DNA from: Bin5 sp965208965
Lineage (GTDB): Bacteria; Chloroflexota; Anaerolineae; Caldilineales; Caldilineaceae
Assembly: GCA_965208965.1 (NCBI GenBank)
Contig: OZ242384.1
Span: 310,001 to 374,000, forward strand
DNA: 64,000 nt
Direction: 5' to 3'
This document shows positions 1-9,052 of the stretch, in pieces (position 1 is the first letter of the stretch; each line of letters starts with the position of its first letter). The position numbers and the translations under genes were made by a program. The notes under the pieces are model-generated. The model was given only the letters and a program-made list of their open reading frames with translations. It was not told the origin of the DNA and did not search any database.

Positions 1-301
1 AGAGCGCCATGGGCTTCTGGACGGAGACGTGTCTGCCGGCGGCGAGCGTGTCGAGGGTCACTGGGTGGTGGAGGTGGTGGGGGAGCAGGATTTCGACGAG
101 GTCGAGATTGGGCAGGGAGAGGAGGTCGTGGTGGTTGGTGAAGACGCGATTGGACGGCACGCCCCAGTCGGCTGCGCGGCGTATGGCGCATTCTTCGTCG
201 ATGTCGCAGACGGCTGTGATTTGGGCGCGGTCGTTACGAAGGTATTCGAGGGCGTGCAGGTCGCTGATGCGGCCTGTGCCGATGATGCCTACGCGCAGCA
301 C
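1..301 (-). CDS. Gfo/Idh/MocA oxidoreductase, N-terminal part (runs off the window)
   Basis: Reading the minus strand from a GTG at 301 gives VLRVGIIGTGRISDLHALEY, a Rossmann NAD(P)-binding start, followed by an acidic strand end (AVCDIDEE) and then VEILLPHHLHHP and HVSVQKPMAL. That last stretch is the position of the EKP motif of this family, here QKP. About 100 residues are present; the catalytic C-terminal domain lies outside the window. The family uses NAD(P) to oxidise or reduce sugars and cyclitols; the substrate cannot be read from this part. A GAGGAG lies 13 bases upstream of the GTG. A TTG at 322 in the same frame is an alternative start. It follows the nucleotidyltransferase gene at 353-883 on the same strand. 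Confidence 0.8.
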   Translation of the reverse strand, partial: MLRVGIIGTGRISDLHALEYLRNDRAQITAVCDIDEECAIRRAADWGVPSNRVFTNHHDLLSLPNLDLVEILLPHHLHHPVTLDTLAAGRHVSVQKPMAL

Positions 302-352
302 GGAAAGGCTGTAGCTCCTCAAATCAGGTCAATTCACGAGGGCCGGCGCGGT

Positions 353-883
353 TCAGATTCCGCCCATTTCGAGGCGGCCCAGATAGATTAGCGACTCGAG
401 ATCCTCTGCGGCGTCGGGCATGTGGCGGATAACGGCCGCGCGAACCTGCGTCAGGTCATCCTCATCGGCGAGGCCGAGCATCCTGGACAGATCGCCCAAG
501 TCCTGCGGGCGGGACGTTTCCATCTTCATCAGGACGAGATAGGGAAGGCCGAGAACTGGGTAGCCTGCGGCGTCAGTTTGGTCAGGTTGCAGGGCTTCGT
601 CAAGCCACTCGAATGGGATGAGAAGCAGGTCGATTTCGGTCCCATCGGGGGCGTTCAACATAAAGCCTGGGATTGACAGTTCTGAAGCAACTTCGAAGCC
701 CGCGTCATTCAGGCGCGCCAGCGCGGCGTCCCCGTCATGATGGTGGACGAGAATGTCAAAGTCACTGGTCATGCGCTCAGGCATATAGGCGCGGGTGGCG
801 ACGGCGCCAACGACGGCCCAGCGGATGCCTTTCAGAATGGCTCGTAGGTCAGGCCAAGCGTAAAGCGCCGAGCGTTCGCGCAA
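353..883 (-). CDS. nucleotidyltransferase-like protein (AbiEii/MNT-type fold)
   Basis: The protein has 176 residues from a TTG at 883. The pattern VVGAVATRAYMPERMTSDFDIL (residues 24-45) has the glycine-rich turn and the D41-x-D43 pair of polymerase-beta-type nucleotidyltransferases. A third acidic residue at D85 (TEIDLLLIP) completes the usual triad. Such small proteins occur in MNT/HEPN and AbiE-type toxin-antitoxin pairs and also as solitary housekeeping proteins; no HEPN partner is adjacent. No Shine-Dalgarno precedes the TTG, and the same frame stays open upstream across the 145-base gap to the SDR gene, encoding a plausible segment (ISPDGQLTPAQRRRFL). The true protein may therefore be about 45 residues longer, with an unusual start. 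The activity is inferred. Confidence 0.7.
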   Translation of the reverse strand: MRERSALYAWPDLRAILKGIRWAVVGAVATRAYMPERMTSDFDILVHHHDGDAALARLNDAGFEVASELSIPGFMLNAPDGTEIDLLLIPFEWLDEALQPDQTDAAGYPVLGLPYLVLMKMETSRPQDLGDLSRMLGLADEDDLTQVRAAVIRHMPDAAEDLESLIYLGRLEMGGI

Positions 884-1028
884 GAATTGGGAGGCGCTGC
901 CGGTCCCGGGCTGCTGGCGCCGCAGGGAGATCGATATGAGAAAGCGGCGCCTTTGGGCCGGGGTGAGCTGGCCGTCTGGCGAGATGGCGGCAATGGCCGG
1001 CGGAACATCCGCGAGTTTCTTGGCGATG

Positions 1029-1766
1029 TCAGCCCACCTCCGTGTTGGTTGGGTAGAGGTCGATGCGTTCGGCGTTGGCGCGCAGGGGGAGGCCGGCGGC
1101 GTAGAGGACGGTGTCGGCGATGTCCTCCGACTGCATCATGAGTTTGCGTGCTTCCTGCGGGGGCGGGACGGGCCGCCGGTCGAGGAGTGGGGTGGCTGTG
1201 ACGCCGGGGTTGATGATGCAGGCGCGCACGCCGTGCGGGTTGCCTTCCTCGTTGGTGACGCGGTTGAGGGCATGCATGCCCAGTTTGGCGCTGCTGTAGG
1301 CAACGCCGGAGAGCAGGCTGGGGTAGTTGGCGGCTCGCGAGCCGATGTTGATGATTGTACCGGCGCCGCGGGCCTTCATCTGCGGCATGAGCAGGTTGGT
1401 GAAGAGATAAGCGCTGACGAGATTGACATCGGCGACGACGCGCCAGTCTTCGATGGTGGTGGCGTCGATGCTGCGGTTGACGACGTTGGTGCCGGCGTTG
1501 TTGACAAGTATATGGATTGGGTCGAGCTCGGCGTCGATTTTTTCGACGGTGGCGCGGATCTGGGCCTCGTCGCCGACGTCGCAGGGGTAGACGAGGGCGC
1601 GGCCGCCGTCGGATTCGATGCGTTGGGCGAGGGCGCGGAGCACTTCCTCGCGGCGGGCGATCATAGCCACATGCGCGCCGGCGGCTGCGAATTTCAGCGC
1701 GATGGCTTCGCCGAAGCCGCTGCTGGCGCCGGTAACAATTACGTTCTGACCGGAAAAATCACTCAA
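1029..1766 (-). CDS. short-chain dehydrogenase/reductase (SDR, classical)
   Basis: The protein has 245 residues, the normal size for a classical SDR. It shows the cofactor motif TGASSGFG (12-19), NNAG (89-92) and the catalytic set S143, Y157 and K161 (YSSAK). These residues define an NAD(P)-dependent alcohol/ketone oxidoreductase in the cytoplasm. The substrate cannot be assigned. It lies 57 bases downstream of the Gfo/Idh/MocA gene at 1824-3152 and is read in the same direction, so both probably act on the same sugar or polyol. The start is ATG at 1766. Confidence 0.93.
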   Translation of the reverse strand: MSDFSGQNVIVTGASSGFGEAIALKFAAAGAHVAMIARREEVLRALAQRIESDGGRALVYPCDVGDEAQIRATVEKIDAELDPIHILVNNAGTNVVNRSIDATTIEDWRVVADVNLVSAYLFTNLLMPQMKARGAGTIINIGSRAANYPSLLSGVAYSSAKLGMHALNRVTNEEGNPHGVRACIINPGVTATPLLDRRPVPPPQEARKLMMQSEDIADTVLYAAGLPLRANAERIDLYPTNTEVG

Positions 1767-1823
1767 TGTCTGGTCTCCTTTTTGATCCTGTGCGATTGCC
1801 CGGCTAAGGGAAAGCGCGCAGGG

Positions 1824-3152
<1,329 letters not shown>

Positions 3153-3280
3153 GGGATGGTAGCCTTTCTGGACTTGGATTCGCTTGATTTAAGTGATGAA
3201 TACAGTTGGAATCACAGGCTGATTTTCAAAGGCGCAGGTGCTCGTAAGACTACACTGTCGAAGCGCATTGGGAAAGGGCC

Positions 3281-3472
3281 ATGCACTACAAGGGGTATTC
3301 AGCTTCCATACACTACGATGACCGTGACAGGAACTATCACGGTCAGTTGACCGACAGCTTGGACAACGTTTACTTTGAGGGCAGCACAGTAGGAAAGATT
3401 GAGATCGCGTTCCGAGAGGGGATCGACGACTACCTGGCCTACTGTGCCGAGACAGGCCGGCAGCCGTCATAG
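3281..3472 (+). CDS. HicB-like antitoxin (orphan)
   Basis: The protein has 63 residues and matches the compact HicB-like fold: an N-terminal YKGYSASIHYDDRDRNYHG strand pair, then VYFEGSTVGKIEIAFREGID and YLAYCAETGRQP. HicB proteins bind and neutralise HicA mRNA interferases and autoregulate through a DNA-binding tail. This one has no room for a HicA gene: only 128 bases lie upstream and 48 downstream before opposite-strand genes. A GGGAAAGG precedes the ATG by a few bases. It is the only plus-strand gene between two minus-strand blocks. A solitary regulator or a decayed toxin-antitoxin module are both possible. Confidence 0.75.
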   Translation: MHYKGYSASIHYDDRDRNYHGQLTDSLDNVYFEGSTVGKIEIAFREGIDDYLAYCAETGRQPS

Positions 3473-3520
3473 CGGGCCGGCGCTTTCTTCTGAGTCACCC
3501 CTCTTTCGATTCCGCAGCGG

Positions 3521-5026
3521 TCATCCTGGCATACCCACTTGTCTTCCGGACAGATCCGGAGGCGGCGGGGGCCAGTGCAGGCCGCGCTGGCCTGAGAGCT
3601 CCCGGTTTTTGACCGGCTGCCACTCCTTGTCGGGCAGGCCGACCAATTCTCCTTCCTGCAGCCATTCCTCGTCGTTGCCATAGAGTTCATCTACAAGGAG
3701 CGCAGTCAGGCGCTGGCGCAAGGCCGCGTGGCTATCCGTCTCGCTCAGATCGTTCAACTCCTGGGGGTCCGCGTCGAGATCGAAGAGCTGGAAGCGGTTG
3801 CCGGTTGGGTAGTAGATCAGTTTGTACTGGTCCTGCCGAATCATGCGGGTGGCCATGGGCCCTTCGCCCACTTCGTCGAAGAGATAGGGACGGCGGGACT
3901 CTCCGACCATCGAGATGCCTTCGACGGTTTCCGGGATCGGGATGCCGGCCAGATCGAGCAGGGTGGGCATGACATCCTGCCAGCCGACGAGGCGGTCATC
4001 CTGACTGCCGGCGGGGGTGCGTTCGTCGTTGACGGGGCCGAGGAGAAGCATGGGGATGTTGGCGGATTGCTCGTAGTAGAGCCGCTTGGCCCAGAGGCCG
4101 TGCTGGCCGAGCATGTCGCCGTGGTCACTGGTGAAGCAGATGATGGTGTTGTCGAGCAGCCTCTCCTCACGCAGGGTGCCGATGACGCGACGCAGCTGGT
4201 GGTCGATATGGGTACAGAGCGCGTAGAAAGCGCGGTGAATGCCCTGCAACTCCTCGTCACTGAAGGAGGTTCCGTAACGGGTCTGGATCATCTGCAATGC
4301 GTAGGGCAAGTTGTCGAAGTCCTGCGACCAGGCGGCCTGATGGGGGAGCGGAATGTCTACGTCCCGGTAGATGTTGTAGTACCACTCGAGAGGGACGAGA
4401 GGCGGGTGGGGATGGCAGTAGGAAAGGAACCAGAAGCCGGGCCGGGTGGGATCACGGCGGCGGATCATGCGGCACATCTGGTCGGTAGCCCAGTTGGTGA
4501 CATGGGTTTCCTCGGACAGATGCCAAGGGCGGTAGCTGTACTCGTTGTTGCTCATGCCGTGGGCGAAGGAGCGGCCGGGATGGCCTTCCTCGCCGAGCCA
4601 GAGCTCGTAGTCGTCGATGGCGCCTAGGATAGGACGGCCCTCTTCGGCGAGGATGACGTCGTCGAAGCCGATGCGATCGCGCTGGGGGAAAACGTGGAGC
4701 TTGCCGACGGCGTAGGCCTGATAACCGGCGTCGCGGAAGGTCTGGGCGACGGTCGGCAACCGCGGCATGGGCTCCTGCACCTTGAAGACGCGGTCGCCGT
4801 GGGTGCGGGTGGTGGCGCCGGTCATGAGCGTGCGGCGGGCCGGTATGCAGACTGGGCACTCGGCGTAGGCGTTGGTGTAGCGGACGCCGGCGCCGGCGAG
4901 GCTGTCCAGCGTCGGCGTGCGGACTGCGGGATGCCCGGCCCCGGCCATGAGGTGGGCGGGCCAGTGGTCGGTGGAGATGAGCAGGACAGAGGGCGCGTCC
5001 GAACCGGCGTGGGATTGGGATGCCAT
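3521..5026 (-). CDS. sulfatase (formylglycine-type, alkaline-phosphatase superfamily)
   Basis: The protein has 501 residues. The signature C60-I-P-A-R64, followed by RTLMTG, is the Cys-type sulfatase motif in which the cysteine is converted to formylglycine. An early metal-binding aspartate lies in VLLISTDHWPAHL (14-26), and a second metal cluster lies in FTSDHGDMLGQHG. It hydrolyses a sulfate ester, probably on a sugar, given the neighbouring sugar oxidoreductases and acid-sugar enzymes. No signal peptide is visible, so it may act in the cytoplasm on imported sulfated sugars. It lies 16 bases downstream of the DHDPS-family gene in the same direction. No maturase (FGE or anSME) is encoded in the window. 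Confidence 0.93.
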   Translation of the reverse strand: MASQSHAGSDAPSVLLISTDHWPAHLMAGAGHPAVRTPTLDSLAGAGVRYTNAYAECPVCIPARRTLMTGATTRTHGDRVFKVQEPMPRLPTVAQTFRDAGYQAYAVGKLHVFPQRDRIGFDDVILAEEGRPILGAIDDYELWLGEEGHPGRSFAHGMSNNEYSYRPWHLSEETHVTNWATDQMCRMIRRRDPTRPGFWFLSYCHPHPPLVPLEWYYNIYRDVDIPLPHQAAWSQDFDNLPYALQMIQTRYGTSFSDEELQGIHRAFYALCTHIDHQLRRVIGTLREERLLDNTIICFTSDHGDMLGQHGLWAKRLYYEQSANIPMLLLGPVNDERTPAGSQDDRLVGWQDVMPTLLDLAGIPIPETVEGISMVGESRRPYLFDEVGEGPMATRMIRQDQYKLIYYPTGNRFQLFDLDADPQELNDLSETDSHAALRQRLTALLVDELYGNDEEWLQEGELVGLPDKEWQPVKNRELSGQRGLHWPPPPPDLSGRQVGMPG

Positions 5027-5042
5027 AGCGGGACTCCAGACC

Positions 5043-5999
5043 TCAGTGGTATTGGGCCAGGTCGGCGATGGCGGCCTGGACTTCGCGGGCTATGCCGGCG
5101 GGGACCGGCGGGTTGAAGGGCGCGCCCTCGCCGCCGTCGATGTCGTCGAAACCGCTCTGGGCCATGGCAGAGATTACGGCCGAGTAGTTGTAGCGGCGGC
5201 CGTCGCGGAAGCGGAGCTCTTCGAGCGCGAAGATGGCGTCCTCGACGCGCTGTGACTCTGCGTGGTCGCCGGCGCGCTGGGCGTTGTTGATGGCGTCGGA
5301 GGCTTTGGAATAGGCGACGGCGATGCCGGAAGTGTGGCCTTTGGCGCCGAGCTGGGAGGCGCGTGTGCAGCGGTCACCGATGCCCCAGATGACTAGGCCG
5401 TTGTCGCCGATGGCCTGCACGAGCGGCTCGACGTCGTCTTCGCCGGTGCCAACTTTCAAGCCGATGAAGGCTTCTGAGTCGCGGAAGAGTTTCCCCATTT
5501 GCGACAGGTCGCGGCTGTCTTTGAAGTAGTATATGAGACGGGCGCCGAAGCGGTCGTCCACCTCTTCGCCGAAGGCCATGAACTCGTTGTACATGCCAGC
5601 CGGATCGTAGACACCGACGAGCGGCATGACGAGATAGGCGTCGGGCGGGCGCTGGAGGCCGGAGAGCTCGCCGATGAGGTCCTTGGCGTCGGCGAGCGGG
5701 CTGGGCAGAACGCCGGCGACGTAGATGCCCTCGTCGCCCATTTCACGGGTGGTGATGTCGACGAGGTGGACCTGCTCGGCGCGGGTCATCTGGTGGATGG
5801 GGCTGGTGCCGGCGATGGAAAGGACGCGGGGCCGGTTGTCGCTGAGATTGTTGGTCCGCATGAGGTAGCGGACATTCTTGAGATGGGCGTCGTAGTCGAT
5901 GCTGCCGGCGCGGTAGGGAGCGCAGGGAATGGCGGTGACGCCTTCCAGCGCGGTCAGCAACTCAGAGATGGAGAGTTGGGGGGCAGTGGCGACGGTCAT
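5043..5999 (-). CDS. dihydrodipicolinate synthase (DHDPS/NAL) family lyase
   Basis: The protein has 318 residues. The N-terminal part (VTAIPCAPYRAGSIDYDAH) matches the DapA/NanA superfamily, and K182 in FIGLKVGTG fits the Schiff-base lysine, preceded by a tyrosine-rich strand (LIYYFKD). The family performs class-I aldolase or dehydratase reactions on pyruvate-type substrates. With an enolase-superfamily dehydratase directly upstream and a sulfatase downstream, a role in acid-sugar breakdown (2-keto-3-deoxy sugar acid cleavage or dehydration) is more likely than lysine synthesis. The spacing is 86 bases to the upstream gene and 16 to the downstream one. Confidence 0.88.
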   Translation of the reverse strand: MTVATAPQLSISELLTALEGVTAIPCAPYRAGSIDYDAHLKNVRYLMRTNNLSDNRPRVLSIAGTSPIHQMTRAEQVHLVDITTREMGDEGIYVAGVLPSPLADAKDLIGELSGLQRPPDAYLVMPLVGVYDPAGMYNEFMAFGEEVDDRFGARLIYYFKDSRDLSQMGKLFRDSEAFIGLKVGTGEDDVEPLVQAIGDNGLVIWGIGDRCTRASQLGAKGHTSGIAVAYSKASDAINNAQRAGDHAESQRVEDAIFALEELRFRDGRRYNYSAVISAMAQSGFDDIDGGEGAPFNPPVPAGIAREVQAAIADLAQYH

Positions 6000-6084
6000 A
6001 GGGAGTCCTCCTGGGAAGGCGAGCGTTGCGGTTGCGCCTCTATCGGATCATGCGTAAACGTTTTGAAGCATATGATTTGCTATG

Positions 6085-7251
6085 TTAACCGCCGTATTCT
6101 ACCACTGACACTCGATTTCGTTCTACCCAATCCCAGTTGATGTCGACGCCGAGTCCCGGTCCTTGGGGGATGGAGACGTGGCCGTTGGCGTCGATGGCTT
6201 CGAGATCGTCTACGTAGTCGACGTAGAGATTGGGTTCGTGGCTGGCTGGGGCTTTGGGGTGGAGGAGGCCCATTTCGTAGTAGTTGGTGTTGCGGATGGC
6301 AGCCATGCACTGGCGCTGGGCGGGGCCGGGGCCGTGGAATTCGAGATCGATACCGAGGGCTTCGCAGGCGTAGGCGAGCTTCATGACGCCGGTGATGCCG
6401 TCGTAGCCTACATCGCCGCGCACGTAGTCGGTGGCGTCTGCGAGGGCGAAGTCGATGTGGGGCTCGAGGGAGCGGACATGCTCGGTCTGCAGGATGGGCG
6501 TCGTGATGAGCTGGCGCAGCTTGCGGTGGGCGAACTGGGAGATGCCGCCGTCGCGGTAGGGGTCCTCGTACCAGAAGAAGCGGTTCTCGTCGCAGGCCCA
6601 GCCGACTTTGACGGCGTCGCCGAAGGTCATAAGCTCGCAGGCGGGGTCGAGCATGAGGTCCATCTTGTCGCCGACGCGTTTGCCGACGGCGTGGACGTTG
6701 GCGACTTCCTGGCTGACGGGGGCGCGGCCCCAACCGTGGATCTTGAAGGCGGGATAGCCGAGGTCGAGGCAGTGTTCGGCGAAATCTGCGAAGGCTTCAG
6801 GCGTTGAGAGGCCGTCAGGCTGGTGATCGCCGTGGTATGTGCTGGCGTAGCAGGGGATGCTGTCCTTGTAGCCGCCGAGCAGTTTGTAGATGGGCTGGTC
6901 GTAGAGTTTGCCGGCGATGTCCCAGAGAGCGATGTCCACGGGGGCGAAGCCGATGCGGGCGACCTGACGGAGGGCGCGTCGGACTTCGGTGTAAAAGAGC
7001 TCGCGCTGGAGGGCGCTGCGGCCGATCAAGAAGTGGGCGAAGGTGGGGAGAGTGGAGTATTCGGCGCCGCCGCCGCCGGCGTACTCGCCGACGATGCCCT
7101 GGTCGGTCTCGATGCGGAGGATGCTGCCCTGGGTCTTGATGCGGCTACCGGGCTCGTAGACGAGGTTGAAGCCGTTGTAGTCTTTGCCGAGGTTTACTCG
7201 TTCGCTTTCGTAGGTATGGATTTCGATTCTGGTGATGATTGGGTCGGCCAT
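6085..7251 (-). CDS. mandelate racemase/muconate lactonizing enzyme family protein
   Basis: The protein has 388 residues with the enolase-superfamily two-domain layout. The first-barrel motif is K170-I-H172. The metal ligands fit D202, E229 (FWYEDP) and E257 (QTEH), and a late histidine is at H306 (LEFHGPG). The pattern resembles the acid-sugar dehydratase branch, which removes water from aldonic acids to give 2-keto-3-deoxy acids. The DHDPS-family gene downstream would then cleave or rearrange that product. It is the first gene of the enolase, DHDPS and sulfatase group. The sugar acid is not readable from sequence. Confidence 0.9.
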   Translation of the reverse strand: MADPIITRIEIHTYESERVNLGKDYNGFNLVYEPGSRIKTQGSILRIETDQGIVGEYAGGGGAEYSTLPTFAHFLIGRSALQRELFYTEVRRALRQVARIGFAPVDIALWDIAGKLYDQPIYKLLGGYKDSIPCYASTYHGDHQPDGLSTPEAFADFAEHCLDLGYPAFKIHGWGRAPVSQEVANVHAVGKRVGDKMDLMLDPACELMTFGDAVKVGWACDENRFFWYEDPYRDGGISQFAHRKLRQLITTPILQTEHVRSLEPHIDFALADATDYVRGDVGYDGITGVMKLAYACEALGIDLEFHGPGPAQRQCMAAIRNTNYYEMGLLHPKAPASHEPNLYVDYVDDLEAIDANGHVSIPQGPGLGVDINWDWVERNRVSVVEYGG

Positions 7252-7593
7252 GATTGTTCCTTGTGTGGGGTGGAGATGGGATGTGAAGGCGGTGTTATTG
7301 GGTGCGTTTATTCGAGTGCCCTGGGGCGCCTGCCTATATGGCAGCGTGCAGGGGGTTGGCGGGAAGGGATTTGTCTCATTTTACACCGACTTATGCGGCT
7401 TGGCATTTTGTTGGGTGGTCGTTGTCTGAAACAGGATTTACGGGAATGACAGGGATTTTCGGGATGGAGGGCGATGGCGTGGCACTTGTCGGGGATTGTT
7501 TTGAAGCGGGCGGATGGGGAGGGCGCCAAGGGGATGAAAGGATGGGGAGGGCACCCTCAAGGGGCGCCCCTACGGAATGTTGGGGCAGGGGCG
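7252..7593. other. 342-base intergenic region with a dispersed palindromic repeat
   Basis: No gene is supported here. The region holds the leader of the enolase-family gene and, near its far end, a copy of the GGGCA...GCCCCTAC repeat at 7544-7575 just after the membrane-protein gene that ends at 7594. Short G-rich stretches (GGATGGGGAGG) surround the repeat. Confidence 0.7.
7544..7575. repeat. dispersed palindromic repeat, family 2, copy 1
   Basis: The core reads GGGCACCCTCAAGGGG then CGCCCCTACGG. The arms can fold back (GGGGAGGGC against GCGCCCCT), and related copies lie at 10573-10607 and 39006-39036, all between genes. It resembles the REP-like elements common in G+C-rich environmental genomes. 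A role in transcription termination or mRNA stability is only a guess. Confidence 0.6.
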
Positions 7594-7968
7594 CTAGGCC
7601 TGGCGTTGTCTCTTTTGGAACCAGAGGTCCAGGCCGAATGCGGTAAACATGCCGACGAGGAGGGGAAGGAAGTTGAAGGAGGATTCGGCAGTGAAGAGAG
7701 CGAAGGACAGCCATACGGAAAGGCTGATGACCGGGATGAAGATAGTGAGCGAGACCCGAACGTCGGCAGGGGTCTTGCGTTTGTAAATCAGTACATGGAC
7801 GAAGTAGACGGCGGAGACGGCGATACACATGAAGGCGTAGCGCAAGCGGAAGTCCGACTGGAAATAAGAGCCGCCAATCCAGTCACCCAGGAGAAGGATT
7901 GCAAGGGTCCAGATGAGGCTTGAGTGCAGGTAAGGCACTTTTCGCCACCTGGCAAGTATTCTGTCCAT
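7594..7968 (-). CDS. small multi-pass membrane protein, paralogue of the next gene
   Basis: From ATG 7968 the protein has 124 residues; a GGGAGG lies 11 bases upstream, which favours this start over longer readings. About four hydrophobic segments can be seen (SLIWTLAILLLGDWIGG, YAFMCIAVSAVYFVHVLIY, SLTIFIPVISLSVWLSFAL, FNFLPLLVGMFTAFGLDL), and it ends in a basic tail (KRQRQA). The last third resembles the end of the neighbouring 8100-8525 product: W-S-A, then F-F-P, G-F, a glycine and a basic tail. I do not recognise the family. It probably sits in the inner membrane as one of a tandemly duplicated pair. Confidence 0.65.
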   Translation of the reverse strand: MDRILARWRKVPYLHSSLIWTLAILLLGDWIGGSYFQSDFRLRYAFMCIAVSAVYFVHVLIYKRKTPADVRVSLTIFIPVISLSVWLSFALFTAESSFNFLPLLVGMFTAFGLDLWFQKRQRQA

Positions 7969-8099
7969 AATCGGATGTGCCTCCCTTTCGTCGCTCAATG
8001 CCGACGAAGCGACCGAAATGAATGATGTGAAGTTTTCGCTCTTTCCATTTGCGAGATGCTTGTCCCTGTCTGGGGAAGTCCCGATGCGTGGTAACAGTT

Positions 8100-8525
8100 T
8101 CATGCTCTGCGAAACCACTTGCGGTACAGGACGTATATTCCATCGCCGACGAAGGGCCCGAAAGCAATAGGAAAGAAGCTCGAGAATGTGTCTAAGCCGA
8201 TGAAGGCATAGGATACCCACCACCCAACAGCCATGCCAGCATATCTGAGTCCTGTCTCCAAGAGGTAGTCGCCAAGACCTTTGCGCTTGCAGATCAGGAA
8301 ATGCGCAATTTGTCCGACAATCCCCCCGATGATGATGAGATAAGGAAATATTAGTGTGGGGAACAGGTTGTAGACAATGAAGGTCGCAATCAGGAGAGCA
8401 AAGAAAAACAGAGTCCCTGCCTTGATCCCACCAATTTTCTCATTGCTAAGGAAATTTGCGGTGCTGCAGAAGGCGGAAGCGATGTTCTCCGCCAGCCCCT
8501 TGCGTTTTTCGGGAAAGCTTTTCAT
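8100..8525 (-). CDS. small multi-pass membrane protein, paralogue of the previous gene
   Basis: The protein has 141 residues from ATG 8525. Four hydrophobic stretches are visible (AGTLFFFALLIATFIVYNLF, LIFPYLIIIGGIVGQIAHFL, LRYAGMAVGWWVSYAFIGL, FFPIAFGPFVGDGIYVLY), ending in RKWFRRA. The spacing of hydrophobic and basic residues matches the 7594-7968 product, so the two look like a tandem duplication that has diverged strongly. No Shine-Dalgarno is clear; the ORF could also begin at an upstream in-frame codon near 8561. No family is recognised. It lies 28 bases downstream of the Rieske gene. Confidence 0.62.
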   Translation of the reverse strand: MKSFPEKRKGLAENIASAFCSTANFLSNEKIGGIKAGTLFFFALLIATFIVYNLFPTLIFPYLIIIGGIVGQIAHFLICKRKGLGDYLLETGLRYAGMAVGWWVSYAFIGLDTFSSFFPIAFGPFVGDGIYVLYRKWFRRA

Positions 8526-8553
8526 GGTTGGAAGCGGTTTCAAACAGGGGCCG

Positions 8554-9030
8554 CTACGCATGCAGCACGACCCAGCCGTCTTCGACGGTTACTTCGAAGC
8601 TTTCCACTGACGGGTCTTCTTCTTCCGGCTCAGGTTGCTCGACGGTGACATCGTAGGTGCGGACGCGCAGGCGGTGAGGATTGAAGACGGAGCGGCCGGT
8701 TGCGATGTCGAACTCCCAGCCGTGCCAGGGGCAGCGCAGGATCTGGCCTTCGCGTTCCCAGATGATCTCGCCGGGCGCGGTAGAACGTGCGGTGCCGGTG
8801 ATCGTGCCGCGGCAGAGGGGGGCGCCCTGGTGAGGGCAGAGGCTGCGCAGGGCGTAGTATTCTCCGTGGACGTTGAAGACGCCGATTGAGCGGCTGCGCG
8901 CTTCGACGATTTTGCGTTCGCCGGGAGGCAGGTCACCGACGCGGCAGACGGGATGGGGCTTGGTACCGGCGCGGCGGGATGTATTGTCGGCGGACGACTG
9001 TGGGATATGCTGCGGACTCTGGCTCGACAT
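8554..9030 (-). CDS. Rieske [2Fe-2S] protein
   Basis: The protein has 158 residues. Both cluster-binding boxes are complete: C65-P-H67 with QGAPLCRG, and C100-P-W-H103 with GWEFD. The inserted loop TARSTAPGEIIWEREGQ and the C-terminal strand VEDGWVVLHA are typical of small, ferredoxin-like Rieske proteins of the NirD/dioxygenase-ferredoxin type. The first 25 residues look disordered. ATG 9030 has a weak GAGAG just upstream; ATG 9051, seven codons earlier and one base after the sulfatase stop, is the alternative. An electron-transfer or oxygenase-partner role is expected; no oxygenase large subunit is adjacent. Confidence 0.9.
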   Translation of the reverse strand: MSSQSPQHIPQSSADNTSRRAGTKPHPVCRVGDLPPGERKIVEARSRSIGVFNVHGEYYALRSLCPHQGAPLCRGTITGTARSTAPGEIIWEREGQILRCPWHGWEFDIATGRSVFNPHRLRVRTYDVTVEQPEPEEEDPSVESFEVTVEDGWVVLHA

Positions 9031-9052
9031 GTTCTCTCTCGCGGCTGTCATA

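Noticed and set aside
3156..3350. Possible HicA frame upstream of the HicB-like gene
   Set aside because: The 64 codons show none of the HicA dsRBD-like pattern and overlap the HicB start in another frame.
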